DNA from: Muricea muricata
Lineage: Eukaryota; Cnidaria; Anthozoa; Malacalcyonacea; Plexauridae
Direction: 5' to 3'
NCBI GenBank assembly: GCA_963855995.1
Contig: OY979716.1
Span: 55,512,907-55,576,906 of the forward strand
Length of the DNA stretch: 64,000 nt
A model generated the notes under the pieces. That model did no database searches. It had not been told where the DNA came from and was given only the letters and a program-made list of their open reading frames with translations. The position numbers and the translations under genes were made by a program. Below are positions 1 to 10,339 of this stretch, piece by piece. How positions within the stretch are numbered: the first letter of the stretch is position 1; each line of letters starts with the position of its first letter.

Positions 1-142
1 TATCTACAAATTCTTTGAAATCTGAAAATTAACTCAACATATAGTATTTAAATATAGTATATAAAGGATATTGTAGGAATTTCTTATTGGGTTAAATTTG
101 AAACATACATGTAAATATGTATGTCAAGAAACTACTGTTATT

Positions 143-346
143 CAGTGGCGGATCTAGCGTAAGTCAAAATAAACTTACCACAGCTCGTTCTAGGATATAT
201 TTACATTTTAAAATACCTTCAAAGCAACTTCATTGGTTAGATTTTATTCTTTTGAAATTCAGAACCTATGACATTGTTATAAAGTTATTTTGAATTTAAA
301 ATTGAGCTGCTATAATTTATTTTGACTTACCCTGGATCTGCCACTG
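143..346. mobile_element. 204-bp hAT-like MITE
   Basis: The ends are inverted repeats of about 30 bp: the left end starts CAGTGGCGGATCTAGC and the right end is its near-perfect reverse complement. The 6 bp GTTATT stands directly on both sides, consistent with a target duplication, although a TTATT-rich flank blurs its exact length. There is no coding capacity. The terminal motif resembles the end of the larger hAT remnant at 13,889, so a related transposase may mobilise it (inference). Confidence 0.6.
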
Positions 347-929
347 GTTATTATTATTCTATTTATGTCTGACTGTAATATAAACATCTGTTAGTTTTAA
401 GTTAAGTGTACTGTATAGCAAAAGCAAAAATTTAGTTCTAAATTTTGCAGGTGCTGTTTACATTTATCTTTAAGAATATTTTCCTGTCTTACAATTACTT
501 CTTTATGAAAGCAATCTTCACTATTTGCTATTTGTTATTTTGACACTTTATGATCTTTAGTTTAGCTCATGAGTAGTTGGTCAAGCTGGTTCAACTGCTT
601 TATGCATTATTCATTTTGAACAGAGACAAGGGCTTACTTGTTCCACTCTTTCATTTTGAGGGCCCTCATTGGTTGGGGCCTGGGGCAAGTAGATCTCCCT
701 TCCCCCCTCTGTGGAGCCTGAACAGAGAAATGGAATCCCTGATCATACAGAAAATATTTCTACAAAATGTTGTTTTAAAGCTGATCTTGTGCTTGCGCTA
801 TCCCCCCCCCCGATTTAAACAACCAGCATGGGAGTAGACAAGGGGAGCATAGTGTAGATGTAGTAAAAACCCTCTCCATGGTAAGACAATATCCGTAAAG
901 GAAAATTTGAAGAATATTTCATCCAGTAT
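347..929. other. AT-rich DNA, no gene recognised
   Basis: The open frames here are short and resemble no family I know. A C-rich tract lies near 804. This may be the 3' flank of the Harbinger remnant that follows, but I could not find a matching Harbinger terminus. Confidence 0.4.
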
Positions 930-1930
930 CTAAATTTGTATCTGGCCTGTCTCTTTTTCTAGCCAAAGTTTTTCAGTCAGTACAGCTCGAACGTTTTCAG
1001 CCTGGGATGACGAATCTCGTACCTTTGTGCAATTTCGCATTTGCAGAACCTCCCTGATCTTTTCTCTATTTCTTTTTTCACTCGTGACCGGATCAATAGA
1101 AAGGTCCAGCTTCTTTGGAATTGTGTCACCCATAGCTAGACAAACATTATGCAGCACCATACATGCCAGTGCAAATATTCGCATATTTTCGGCGGAACTT
1201 TCACACTTTCGCAGCAATACGCACCACTCCCCTTTAACTGGCCATAGGCACCTTCAGTTACCATACGAGCACGGCTTAAACAATAATTAAAGTATCTTAA
1301 CTGCGTCGGTGTAAGGTTTCATATGCCATGGTGCTATTGGGAATCACCAACAATCATAGGGGGGACAGTTTGTTTGGCTATCTTCTTTCCTATTGAAGGT
1401 AGGACATTACCGCTTTCAATATTCGACCATAGCTCAGTTGATTTAAAAATGATGGAGTCGTGTGAGTTTCCAGGATATCCGCAACTGCCCCATACAAATC
1501 GATAGTGCGAGTCTACCAACGCCATGAGAACAATTGAATAAAAATTCTTGAAATTGTGGTATTCCTTACAAGATTCCAATCCACCTGGAGGGCATGTAAG
1601 GGAGATATGACAGCCATCGATTGCTGACCAACAATAAGGAAATTGCCACATTTCTTCCATATCAACGACTTTATTACGGAACTCTTCCTCCGAATGTGGC
1701 ATGTATTTGTTGACACTTTCTTCCCATAACACTTCAACAATGGCTTCAGACACCTCCCTTGTTATCGTTGCACATGTTGACACTCCAAGACCACACAGTT
1801 CTGATATTGTGTGGTAGTATGTCCCACAGCCTAGACGGTAGAGGCATATAGCTAGGCGTAAAGCTGGCTCCATGGGCTCTTCAACTACAATCTTGGCCAA
1901 AAGTTTGAGGAACGACTCGAAAAATTTCCA
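930..1930 (-). pseudogene. PIF/Harbinger transposase (DDE_Tnp_4), broken
   Basis: This reads right to left. A catalytic-domain segment at 1334-1930 carries the first Asp (SAIDGCH) and the second Asp (IVGDS), and a segment at 930-1290 carries the Glu region (MVTEGAYGQLKG) and the C-terminal helix with CMVLHNVC, the usual layout of Harbinger nucleases, which cut DNA with a D-D-E triad. The frame is broken by a stop just after the second Asp (about 1333) and by a single-base shift near 1215. No initiator ATG is seen at the right end: the frame runs upstream to about 1930 without one, so the N-terminus probably lies in another exon. The copy is inactive. A probable Harbinger end (GGCCTGTT reading inward) lies at 4738. 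Confidence 0.8.
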
Positions 1931-2151
1931 AACATCTACTATAAAGGCGTATTAAAACAATATCGCGCCTCCCCCTGCTCCCCCCATTCAATGTTGCTGT
2001 GTGACATCTCTACTGCATGTTTAATTGATGTCTGTAGTCAATGACCAGCCATAAATATCTACCTCACATCAACATTGTGCGGGGGGAGAGGGGGAGTCAT
2101 CAGATTTGAGCAAAACTCAATCATCGTTCTACCATTTATGGCCAAGATTGT
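1887..2151. repeat. 265-bp repeat, copy 1, with 13-bp inverted ends
   Basis: The stretch begins ACAATCTTGGCCA and ends with its inverse. A second copy, slightly shorter because of a missing C-rich tract, lies at 4090-4353 in the same orientation. The left edge overlaps Harbinger coding sequence, so this may be a duplicated piece of the Harbinger 5' region rather than an independent MITE. Confidence 0.6.
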
Positions 2152-2514
2152 CTGAAATTATCTCGATATCTTTTTTACACAAAAATGTGCCATTCCATGT
2201 CCTTTTCTTTCTATTTCTTGTTTACTTTGATGACGGAACCTTTTCAGGACTGACTGTTCTTTATTTTGTATTACCGGGAACTTATTTTAAGTTAAGGTGG
2301 CTCTGCTCAAGTTCTATTTGCTACATGTTTACATCTGGGTGGCATAATCATCACTTACTCAAATATAGCACATAGTTTACTTTAATCAGGAAGAGAGCGA
2401 TACAGCATAATCAGACAAAGACATTATATTTTTATAAAAATCATATGCTCAAATATATCAACACTAGTTTAGAACATCGTGTGAAATTTTAAGTAGTGCC
2501 GAGACACTGTAACT

Positions 2515-3081
2515 ATGCCGAATATATCGCGTACACAACAACGACTTGTGTATATTGTTACGTACAGCAGAGCAGACACTCAGAAATTTCCGAATAGAAG
2601 AAGCTTTGCTGATGCAATTGTGGAGGCATGGGCTGCGTCAGGTTTCGATATTGAGCATTGGGTTGTTTCTTTGGAAGTGCATTCTAACCAATTGAGTGAG
2701 TGTTCTGACGAGGACATGAATCTTTACCATTATCACATGGCACTTCAGCTAAAAAGGAGAGGAAGATGGCTTCAGGTTTGCGACTACCTTGACCAGAAGT
2801 TTGGAATTAAAGTGAACTTTAGTGATCACCATAATACATACTATAGCAGTTACAGGTATGTGACTAAAGAAGACAGGAATTCTGAACATTCTGAGTCGCA
2901 TCCAGATTTACAAAATCCGCCCACCATTACATTGACTCTACGACCACCTGGCAGATCTTTGCTTCCTTTGCCAGTTAACATCAACCCTTCTCCCTTTTTC
3001 TGCCAAACTCTAGCCATTCCAGTTGTTGTCGCAGTTCTCATTGGATTAAACTTATGTATAAACAAGACACCATCAAGATAG
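2515..3081 (+). CDS. HUH/Rep-like endonuclease domain protein (candidate)
   Basis: Residues 1-131 look like a rolling-circle replication initiator endonuclease. They show a hydrophobic strand YIVTYS (13-18) in the motif 1 position, a His-Tyr-His triplet at 72-74 (the HUH metal site), and YVTK at 115-118 (the YxxK catalytic Tyr/Lys). Order and spacing match the three motifs of Rep nucleases, which nick single-stranded DNA and stay bound through the Tyr. From about residue 132 to the stop the frame is only the antisense of the Tc1-like gene and is probably not original protein, so the real protein appears cut off after the nuclease domain; there is no helicase domain. I know similar unnamed proteins in cnidarian genomes but cannot name the family. 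Confidence 0.55.
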   Translation: MPNISRTQQRLVYIVTYSRADTQKFPNRRSFADAIVEAWAASGFDIEHWVVSLEVHSNQLSECSDEDMNLYHYHMALQLKRRGRWLQVCDYLDQKFGIKVNFSDHHNTYYSSYRYVTKEDRNSEHSESHPDLQNPPTITLTLRPPGRSLLPLPVNINPSPFFCQTLAIPVVVAVLIGLNLCINKTPSR

Positions 3082-3560
3082 AACGACACTTCATTTGTCC
3101 AAAAATCTTCGTTTAATTTGCTGAACCATTTAACCTTTCTGCAAAATCGTCTCCTCAGTACTCTATCTCTTTCCGATAGAATTCCTTTCTTCCGTCTTTG
3201 GAGAAAATCGTAGCCATTCTCATTTAGAATACGCGAAAATGTCCGTCGACAAACAACGTCTAAACTGAAACCAGTCTCAATGACCAGAGACTCAACAGAT
3301 ACATTGGGCTCATGCAATCGCAGAGCATTTAGCGTACGTATTAAAGATCGAACATTTCTTGAGTTCAGTTTTCGTGGCCTTCCCTTTTTCTTGCATTTTT
3401 TTGCATTTTCAGGCTTATTTATTGCCATATTACATATCCTATGGCTAGATGATTTCAAAATCTTGCACTTTTTAGCAATCTCGCCATATGATGCATTGTT
3501 TTCTACCCTTAATAAGTGGGCGTAAGCTTTTTGAACGGCTGTTATTTTCTCACCAGGCAT
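2850..3560 (-). pseudogene. Tc1/mariner-like transposase, N-terminal part
   Basis: The 236-residue frame has an N-terminal helix-turn-helix region, a GRPRKL basic hook between the two DNA-binding halves (about residues 60-65), and the start of the DDE domain with the first catalytic Asp (FYLDGVLF). Family members then continue through a second Asp and a final Asp/Glu; here recognisable similarity stops after about residue 210 (GGRRVNVMV) and the remaining tail overlaps the opposite-strand HUH frame. The catalytic core is therefore incomplete and the protein is predicted inactive. Its start lies about 360 bp inside the right inverted end. Confidence 0.7.
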
Positions 3561-4089
3561 TTTGAAATGTACAACTGGATTTCCAAATCGTTTGTTGACG
3601 TGTTAATTGAATGAGACAAAAATGGACGGTGCACAGCGCTTAGTGACGTATTCACTTATAAAATAAAGGCACATGATGAACAAATAAAAATGTCGTGTGT
3701 ATTACTTGCACATACGCAAAAACCGACAATTTTCCCACAATTCCAGTTCAAAAAAGCCACAATTGCCTGATATTGAAAACAAATCAAAAATACGTTTTGA
3801 AATGTCGGTTTAGCTGAATCTCCGTCTTATCATTTACACAACTGATGTAGAAACTTTAACTGTTATTTGTAAGCTGTCCACATTAAAAATTTATCTTAAT
3901 ATATTTTGCAGAACCACCTTAAGTTAAAAACATAAAAGAACTGAAAAACCAAAAAAACCCACAAAGAATTTGAAAATAAAAAACACATAGAAATTTTTTA
4001 TATATATATTTGTTCGAAATGAAATGATGGAAGTGTTTTCATTAAAAGAAATGCATTTCTCACATTAAATAAGAAATTAACAATTTCAG

Positions 4090-4353
4090 ACAATCTTGGC
4101 CAAAAGTTTGTGGAATGACTCGAAAAATTCCCAAACATCTACTATAAAGGCGTATTAAAACGATATTGCGCCTCCCCCCATTCAATGTTGCTGTGTTACA
4201 TCTCTACTGCATGTTTCATTGATGTCTGTAGTCAATGACCAGCCATAAATATCTACCTCACATCAACATTGTGTGGAGAGTCATCATTGAGGGGAGAGTC
4301 ATCAGATTTGAGCAAAACTCAATCATCGTTCTACCATTTATGGCCAAGATTGT
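4090..4353. repeat. 265-bp repeat, copy 2
   Basis: Direct copy of 1887-2151, with the same 13-bp inverted ends and most internal bases. It lacks part of the C-rich tract and has a rearranged G-rich segment near 4275. Together the two copies bracket the Tc1/HUH insert. Confidence 0.6.
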
Positions 4354-4737
4354 ACATTTTTTCTTTCCAAAACATGGCGTATTCTATTAAAGATGACGGT
4401 GAATATCTTCCTTGACACTCTAAATGCCTTTTTAAATCTAGAATCGGAATATGTATAACACAAATTTGTTCACGTTGTTCGAATTTGGCGCCATACCGCG
4501 CTGCACGTGCGCCACACGGCAATGTTGATTTTTATGCAACTTACCGCTGCTCATAAGGATTGCATATTGTGTTTTTTTGGTTCGACACATGCAAGGTTCG
4601 GCGTTTGAAATAAATCGAACTTAACTGATGATTTTTAAATTCGACATTTGAAACAGGCGTCGATTTTTTTTTTCAATTTGGTCGAATGTAATACGAATTG
4701 TATTCGATACATGCAAAATGCGACGTTTGGAACAGGC
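4354..4737. mobile_element. Probable Harbinger terminal region
   Basis: The last bases (reverse strand) start GGCCTGTTCCAAACGTCG, typical of Harbinger ends. The inner part repeats related words (TTCGAC, TTTGAAACAGGC) in both orientations. It abuts the 3' end of a tRNA-Thr at 4742. A short reverse frame (4331-4522) may be the N-terminal exon of the Harbinger protein, but this is weak. Confidence 0.5.
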
Positions 4738-4741
4738 CAAA

Positions 4742-4812
4742 GCCCCATGTGAGATTCGAACTCCCGACCTTCAGTTTACAAGACTGCCGCTCTACCTCTG
4801 AGCTAATTAGGC
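4742..4812 (-). tRNA. tRNA-Thr(TGT)
   Basis: The reverse strand folds as a class I tRNA: anticodon loop CTTGTAA (anticodon TGT) and a consensus B box GTTCGAATC. The 7-bp acceptor stem has one mismatch (GCCTAAT against ATGGGGC). This is the first tRNA of the cluster order. Confidence 0.75.
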
Positions 4813-5083
4813 CTGAACGATCTTATGGAGCGGTAGTTACGCGTGTGTTAAGCAAATTTTTTACAATTGTTATACATTGTTCTTCACAAACATATCATCA
4901 AACATAGCTTGCTATTCAGGAGATGGTAATAACTCAGGCATAAACTATATTAAAATTCCGTTTTCAGTCTCATTAAAAATAATTCAACGGAAATGAGAGA
5001 AAAGATTCGGATAGAGATTTTCCGTAACACAATATTTTAAAATTCAGGATGACAAGTACAAGACAATATTCTTCCGCTTGTTA

Positions 5084-5190
5084 GTCAGATTGGCCGAGCG
5101 GTTGAAGGCGTCAAAATTAAAGAATGTTTAAGGTTTGCAAAGTGTTTTGGTCCACAATTGTGGGCAAGGGTTCCAATCCCGCATCTGACA
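5084..5190 (+). tRNA. tRNA-Leu(TAA)-like with intron
   Basis: The acceptor stem is perfect (GTCAGAT with ATCTGAC) and the A box is TGGCCGAGCGG. The anticodon stem TCAAA/TTTGG encloses anticodon TAA and an intron of about 24 nt that contains TTTAA, able to pair with the anticodon. The long variable arm CCACAATTGTGG marks class II. The T-stem has two weak pairs, and the B box is GGTTCCAATCC instead of the GGTTCGAATCC seen in dispersed copies, so function is uncertain. Confidence 0.6.
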
Positions 5191-5548
5191 TTGGAAACAA
5201 ATCTGCGATTCAAAAGCCCACTTATATTTTTATTTAAAACAAATCGTTTGAAAGACTTCGCGACTATTAACTAATATCCACTAATATTTTGTAGAAAGTT
5301 TTCTTTTACATATTAATTTACACGCGGTGTAATGGTAACATTGCAGACTTCCGCATTAAAAGGTACTAAAAAAGGAAGATCAACAAGAGACTTTTTTCTT
5401 TTTCTTAGAAATATAATGTATAAGTAAATGTTGTCATGGAAGCAAATTTTGAGCACGCCCTTGTGCAATTGTTTCCAAGCATAAATTTGAGTGAAGGAAC
5501 TAAAATAAAGCGTTATGATTAGTTGATCGCTGGATACACAAACCTGCT

Positions 5549-5617
5549 GCCTCAGTTCAGGGGTAGAGCGGTAGTCTAGTAAACTGAAGATCGTGAGTTC
5601 GAATTTCACATTGGGCT
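5549..5617 (+). pseudogene. tRNA-Thr(AGT) pseudogene
   Basis: The anticodon loop CTAGTAA gives AGT and the T-arm is present. Compared with the dispersed copy at 37,945, three nucleotides (TTA) are missing at the acceptor/D-arm junction, and the 3' acceptor strand ATTGGGC no longer pairs well. Confidence 0.65.
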
Positions 5618-5911
5618 TGTATCTTTCTATATTTCAATCAAGAGCTAAATCTACTCCAATTTTGGTGTAAAATATATTTTGAAGCTAGAGTTGGAATTTT
5701 TCATCAAAACGGAGTCTTTCTGTATGTCTTTATTTCACTGTACTTTTGGAGTTGACAGTGTAATGATAGGTCGGATATCGATGAAAGTAACTGTACTTCG
5801 ATTCAGTGTTTATCGCCGTGATTGCGAATCTAGGGCTTTTGGTCTGTCATGTCTACCTTCGTGTGAGATTGACAAAAGCGTTTGAAAGCTAATGTAGTGA
5901 TGGCTGATTGC

Positions 5912-5991
5912 GTCGCGGTTGTTAGGATTCAAACCTATGCTCTCACAGGAAGACAGATTTTAACACCGTCGCGCTAATTCTTTACCACCAC
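5912..5991 (-). pseudogene. tRNA-Ser-like, anticodon changed to TAA
   Basis: Homologous to the better preserved tRNA-Ser(TGA) at 20,255, with class II variable arm and B box AGGTTTGAATCC. Here the loop reads GTTAAAA, so the anticodon is TAA rather than TGA, and the acceptor stem is altered (GTGGTGG against CCGCGAC). Confidence 0.5.
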
Positions 5992-6728
5992 TACTTGTAC
6001 GATCCGCTTCCTAAATTTCTCTTGGTTCCATGCAAATGTGTGCTATTGAGAAGATAATGTCGACGAACTGCTTTTTGCTAAATGGCGTGAATGGTATGGT
6101 AAATTTTAAAATTAAAACGAAATTCTTCAGAAAAGTCTTACTCTTTATGAGCCGATTTAGTCCACTGACCAAGGAAAGAAAATTAATGAGGCGTTCCTTT
6201 GAAGTTTGCATAAGATTGCAATGCGCGCACCTAACAGAACAGCAAAGGACATAAAATGTCAACAACAGAAAGAAATTAACCTCCTGTCTTATGTCTTCTC
6301 TTCAAAAGACGTCAATATGATTTTAACACGATTTTTTATCCCAATGTATTTGGCTAAAACGTACTTCCACCACATTTTACGTCGGGATCAATTCGAATAG
6401 TAAATATACAAATTTGTTTGGCAAAGGTTAAATTTGGTGAAGACATCGAAGGTAAAGGGTTATGATCAATTGCTTGCTCTACACACAAATATATTGCGTC
6501 ATTAGCTCTGGGGGTACAGTGGTGTTTTTCCGTGCCTTTATTGTTTTCCAATGAAAATTTATTTAAGTCATTCGTAGTGTAGTTTAGTGAAAAAATATCT
6601 GTCGTCTCTTATGTATTTTGCTTTACGTTTTTAATTCAGGTGTTCTGTCCTTTAGTGTTTGTTGCGGGATTTCAAGTAGCCACAATTTTTGATGTACGTC
6701 GAATCGATTTTTTGCTTAAAAATCAACC

Positions 6729-6795
6729 TCCTTCGAGCCGGATTTGAACCAGCGACCTACGGAACACAGCCTTCTTCCAACTAAGCTATCAAAGG
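6729..6795 (-). pseudogene. tRNA-Tyr pseudogene lacking anticodon arm
   Basis: Compared with the intact 103-nt tRNA-Tyr at 21,070, exactly 36 bp are missing: one of two CTTCCAACT direct repeats and everything between them. The loss removes the anticodon and part of the intron. D- and T-arm sequences remain. Confidence 0.8.
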
Positions 6796-7257
6796 ACGCG
6801 CACGTGCTCATACTCATGATTAAAGTATTGATGAATAAAATCTGTGAGCTGATTTTCTCTAGAGTAGACAGTCACCCACACATGTTCGGATTGGGTGTAG
6901 AAATATTTAATGTAGATAACATCTCAGTAATGTGTTAGATTTTATCTCAAATTGTTTTATCCGCTAATAGGGAAAGTTGGATGAGAAAAGAGAAAATATA
7001 ATTAAGAAAGCAACTGCTGTGTTAAGCAAATTTTTTACAATTGTTATACATTGTTCTTCACAAACATATCATCAAACATAGCTTGCTATTCAGGAGATGG
7101 TAATAACTCAGGCATAAACTATATTAAAATTCCGTTTTCAGTCTCATTAAAAATAATTCAACGGAAATGAGAGAAAAGATTCGGATAGAGATTTTCCGTA
7201 ACACAATATTTTAAAATTCAGGATGACAAGTACAAGACAATATTCTTCCGCTTGTTA

Positions 7258-7364
7258 GTCAGATTGGCCGAGCGGTTGAAGGCGTCAAAATTAAAGAATG
7301 TTTAAGGTTTGCAAAGTGTTTTGGTCCACAATTGTGGGCAAGGGTTCCAATCCCGCATCTGACA
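7258..7364 (+). tRNA. tRNA-Leu(TAA)-like with intron, unit 2
   Basis: Same sequence as the unit 1 copy at 5084, with the same variant B box. Confidence 0.6.
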
Positions 7365-7722
7365 TTGGAAACAAATCTGCGATTCAAAAGCCCACTTATA
7401 TTTTTATTTAAAACAAATCGTTTGAAAGACTTCGCGACTATTAACTAATATCCACTAATATTTTGTAGAAAGTTTTCTTTTACATATTAATTTACACGCG
7501 GTGTAATGGTAACATTGCAGACTTCCGCATTAAAAGGTACTAAAAAAGGAAGATCAACAAGAGACTTTTTTCTTTTTCTTAGAAATATAATGTATAAGTA
7601 AATGTTGTCATGGAAGCAAATTTTGAGCACGCCCTTGTGCAATTGTTTCCAAGCATAAATTTGAGTGAAGGAACTAAAATAAAGCGTTATGATTAGTTGA
7701 TCGCTGGATACACAAACCTGCT

Positions 7723-7791
7723 GCCTCAGTTCAGGGGTAGAGCGGTAGTCTAGTAAACTGAAGATCGTGAGTTCGAATTTCACATTGGGCT
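7723..7791 (+). pseudogene. tRNA-Thr(AGT) pseudogene, unit 2
   Basis: Same 3-nt deletion as the unit 1 copy at 5549. Confidence 0.65.
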
Positions 7792-8085
7792 TGTATCTTT
7801 CTATATTTCAATCAAGAGCTAAATCTACTCCAATTTTGGTGTAAAATATATTTTGAAGCTAGAGTTGGAATTTTTCATCAAAACGGAGTCTTTCTGTATG
7901 TCTTTATTTCACTGTACTTTTGGAGTTGACAGTGTAATGATAGGTCGGATATCGATGAAAGTAACTGTACTTCGATTCAGTGTTTATCGCCGTGATTGCG
8001 AATCTAGGGCTTTTGGTCTGTCATGTCTACCTTCGTGTGAGATTGACAAAAGCGTTTGAAAGCTAATGTAGTGATGGCTGATTGC

Positions 8086-8165
8086 GTCGCGGTTGTTAGG
8101 ATTCAAACCTATGCTCTCACAGGAAGACAGATTTTAACACCGTCGCGCTAATTCTTTACCACCAC
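8086..8165 (-). pseudogene. tRNA-Ser-like, unit 2
   Basis: Same as the unit 1 copy at 5912, with the TAA anticodon. Confidence 0.5.
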
Positions 8166-8902
8166 TACTTGTACGATCCGCTTCCTAAATTTCTCTTGGT
8201 TCCATGCAAATGTGTGCTATTGAGAAGATAATGTCGACGAACTGCTTTTTGCTAAATGGCGTGAATGGTATGGTAAATTTTAAAATTAAAACGAAATTCT
8301 TCAGAAAAGTCTTACTCTTTATGAGCCGATTTAGTCCACTGACCAAGGAAAGAAAATTAATGAGGCGTTCCTTTGAAGTTTGCATAAGATTGCAATGCGC
8401 GCACCTAACAGAACAGCAAAGGACATAAAATGTCAACAACAGAAAGAAATTAACCTCCTGTCTTATGTCTTCTCTTCAAAAGACGTCAATATGATTTTAA
8501 CACGATTTTTTATCCCAATGTATTTGGCTAAAACGTACTTCCACCACATTTTACGTCGGGATCAATTCGAATAGTAAATATACAAATTTGTTTGGCAAAG
8601 GTTAAATTTGGTGAAGACATCGAAGGTAAAGGGTTATGATCAATTGCTTGCTCTACACACAAATATATTGCGTCATTAGCTCTGGGGGTACAGTGGTGTT
8701 TTTCCGTGCCTTTATTGTTTTCCAATGAAAATTTATTTAAGTCATTCGTAGTGTAGTTTAGTGAAAAAATATCTGTCGTCTCTTATGTATTTTGCTTTAC
8801 GTTTTTAATTCAGGTGTTCTGTCCTTTAGTGTTTGTTGCGGGATTTCAAGTAGCCACAATTTTTGATGTACGTCGAATCGATTTTTTGCTTAAAAATCAA
8901 CC

Positions 8903-8969
8903 TCCTTCGAGCCGGATTTGAACCAGCGACCTACGGAACACAGCCTTCTTCCAACTAAGCTATCAAAGG
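8903..8969 (-). pseudogene. tRNA-Tyr pseudogene, unit 2
   Basis: Same 36-bp loss as the unit 1 copy at 6729. Confidence 0.8.
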
Positions 8970-9431
8970 ACGCGCACGTGCTCATACTCATGATTAAAGT
9001 ATTGATGAATAAAATCTGTGAGCTGATTTTCTCTAGAGTAGACAGTCACCCACACATGTTCGGATTGGGTGTAGAAATATTTAATGTAGATAACATCTCA
9101 GTAATGTGTTAGATTTTATCTCAAATTGTTTTATCCGCTAATAGGGAAAGTTGGATGAGAAAAGAGAAAATATAATTAAGAAAGCAACTGCTGTGTTAAG
9201 CAAATTTTTTACAATTGTTATACATTGTTCTTCACAAACATATCATCAAACATAGCTTGCTATTCAGGAGATGGTAATAACTCAGGCATAAACTATATTA
9301 AAATTCCGTTTTCAGTCTCATTAAAAATAATTCAACGGAAATGAGAGAAAAGATTCGGATAGAGATTTTCCGTAACACAATATTTTAAAATTCAGGATGA
9401 CAAGTACAAGACAATATTCTTCCGCTTGTTA

Positions 9432-9538
9432 GTCAGATTGGCCGAGCGGTTGAAGGCGTCAAAATTAAAGAATGTTTAAGGTTTGCAAAGTGTTTTGGTC
9501 CACAATTGTGGGCAAGGGTTCCAATCCCGCATCTGACA
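9432..9538 (+). tRNA. tRNA-Leu(TAA)-like with intron, unit 3
   Basis: Same sequence as the copy at 5084. Confidence 0.6.
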
Positions 9539-9896
9539 TTGGAAACAAATCTGCGATTCAAAAGCCCACTTATATTTTTATTTAAAACAAATCGTTTGAA
9601 AGACTTCGCGACTATTAACTAATATCCACTAATATTTTGTAGAAAGTTTTCTTTTACATATTAATTTACACGCGGTGTAATGGTAACATTGCAGACTTCC
9701 GCATTAAAAGGTACTAAAAAAGGAAGATCAACAAGAGACTTTTTTCTTTTTCTTAGAAATATAATGTATAAGTAAATGTTGTCATGGAAGCAAATTTTGA
9801 GCACGCCCTTGTGCAATTGTTTCCAAGCATAAATTTGAGTGAAGGAACTAAAATAAAGCGTTATGATTAGTTGATCGCTGGATACACAAACCTGCT

Positions 9897-9965
9897 GCCT
9901 CAGTTCAGGGGTAGAGCGGTAGTCTAGTAAACTGAAGATCGTGAGTTCGAATTTCACATTGGGCT
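9897..9965 (+). pseudogene. tRNA-Thr(AGT) pseudogene, unit 3
   Basis: Same 3-nt deletion as the copy at 5549. Confidence 0.65.
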
Positions 9966-10259
9966 TGTATCTTTCTATATTTCAATCAAGAGCTAAATCT
10001 ACTCCAATTTTGGTGTAAAATATATTTTGAAGCTAGAGTTGGAATTTTTCATCAAAACGGAGTCTTTCTGTATGTCTTTATTTCACTGTACTTTTGGAGT
10101 TGACAGTGTAATGATAGGTCGGATATCGATGAAAGTAACTGTACTTCGATTCAGTGTTTATCGCCGTGATTGCGAATCTAGGGCTTTTGGTCTGTCATGT
10201 CTACCTTCGTGTGAGATTGACAAAAGCGTTTGAAAGCTAATGTAGTGATGGCTGATTGC

Positions 10260-10339
10260 GTCGCGGTTGTTAGGATTCAAACCTATGCTCTCACAGGAAG
10301 ACAGATTTTAACACCGTCGCGCTAATTCTTTACCACCAC
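10260..10339 (-). pseudogene. tRNA-Ser-like, unit 3
   Basis: Same as the copy at 5912. Confidence 0.5.

Larger units (their letters stand above)
2292..3920. mobile_element. Tc1-like element with inverted ends around HUH and DDE ORFs
   Basis: A short inverted repeat, TTAAGGTGG(C/T)TCTGC, stands at both ends of a segment of about 1.6 kb. Inside, a forward HUH/Rep-like frame and a reverse Tc1-like transposase frame converge and overlap. The ends fit a TA-inserting Tc1/mariner element, but both proteins look truncated where they meet (about 2,890-2,930), so this may be a chimera rather than an intact two-gene element. Confidence 0.5.
4844..7017. repeat. 2,174-bp tandem unit 1 of 4
   Basis: The unit runs from TGTGTTAAGC to AAGCAACTGC and is followed head to tail by three more copies of exactly the same length. 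Each carries Leu-, Thr-, Ser- and Tyr-type tRNA sequences in AT-rich spacer. Short open frames in the spacer recur in every copy but show no protein features. Confidence 0.95.
7018..9191. repeat. 2,174-bp tandem unit 2 of 4
   Basis: Appears identical to unit 1, including G at 8558 (equivalent to 6384). Confidence 0.95.

Noticed and set aside
577-837. 86-codon forward frame
   Set aside because: No family similarity, low-complexity C-run, no splice or regulatory context.
2920-3081. C-terminal part of the HUH-like frame as a real domain
   Set aside because: It is the antisense of the Tc1-like transposase coding sequence, which explains its openness.
1887-4353. An LTR retrotransposon bounded by the 265-bp direct repeats
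   Set aside because: No TG...CA ends, primer-binding site, polypurine tract or retroelement protein; the interior encodes a Tc1-type transposase.
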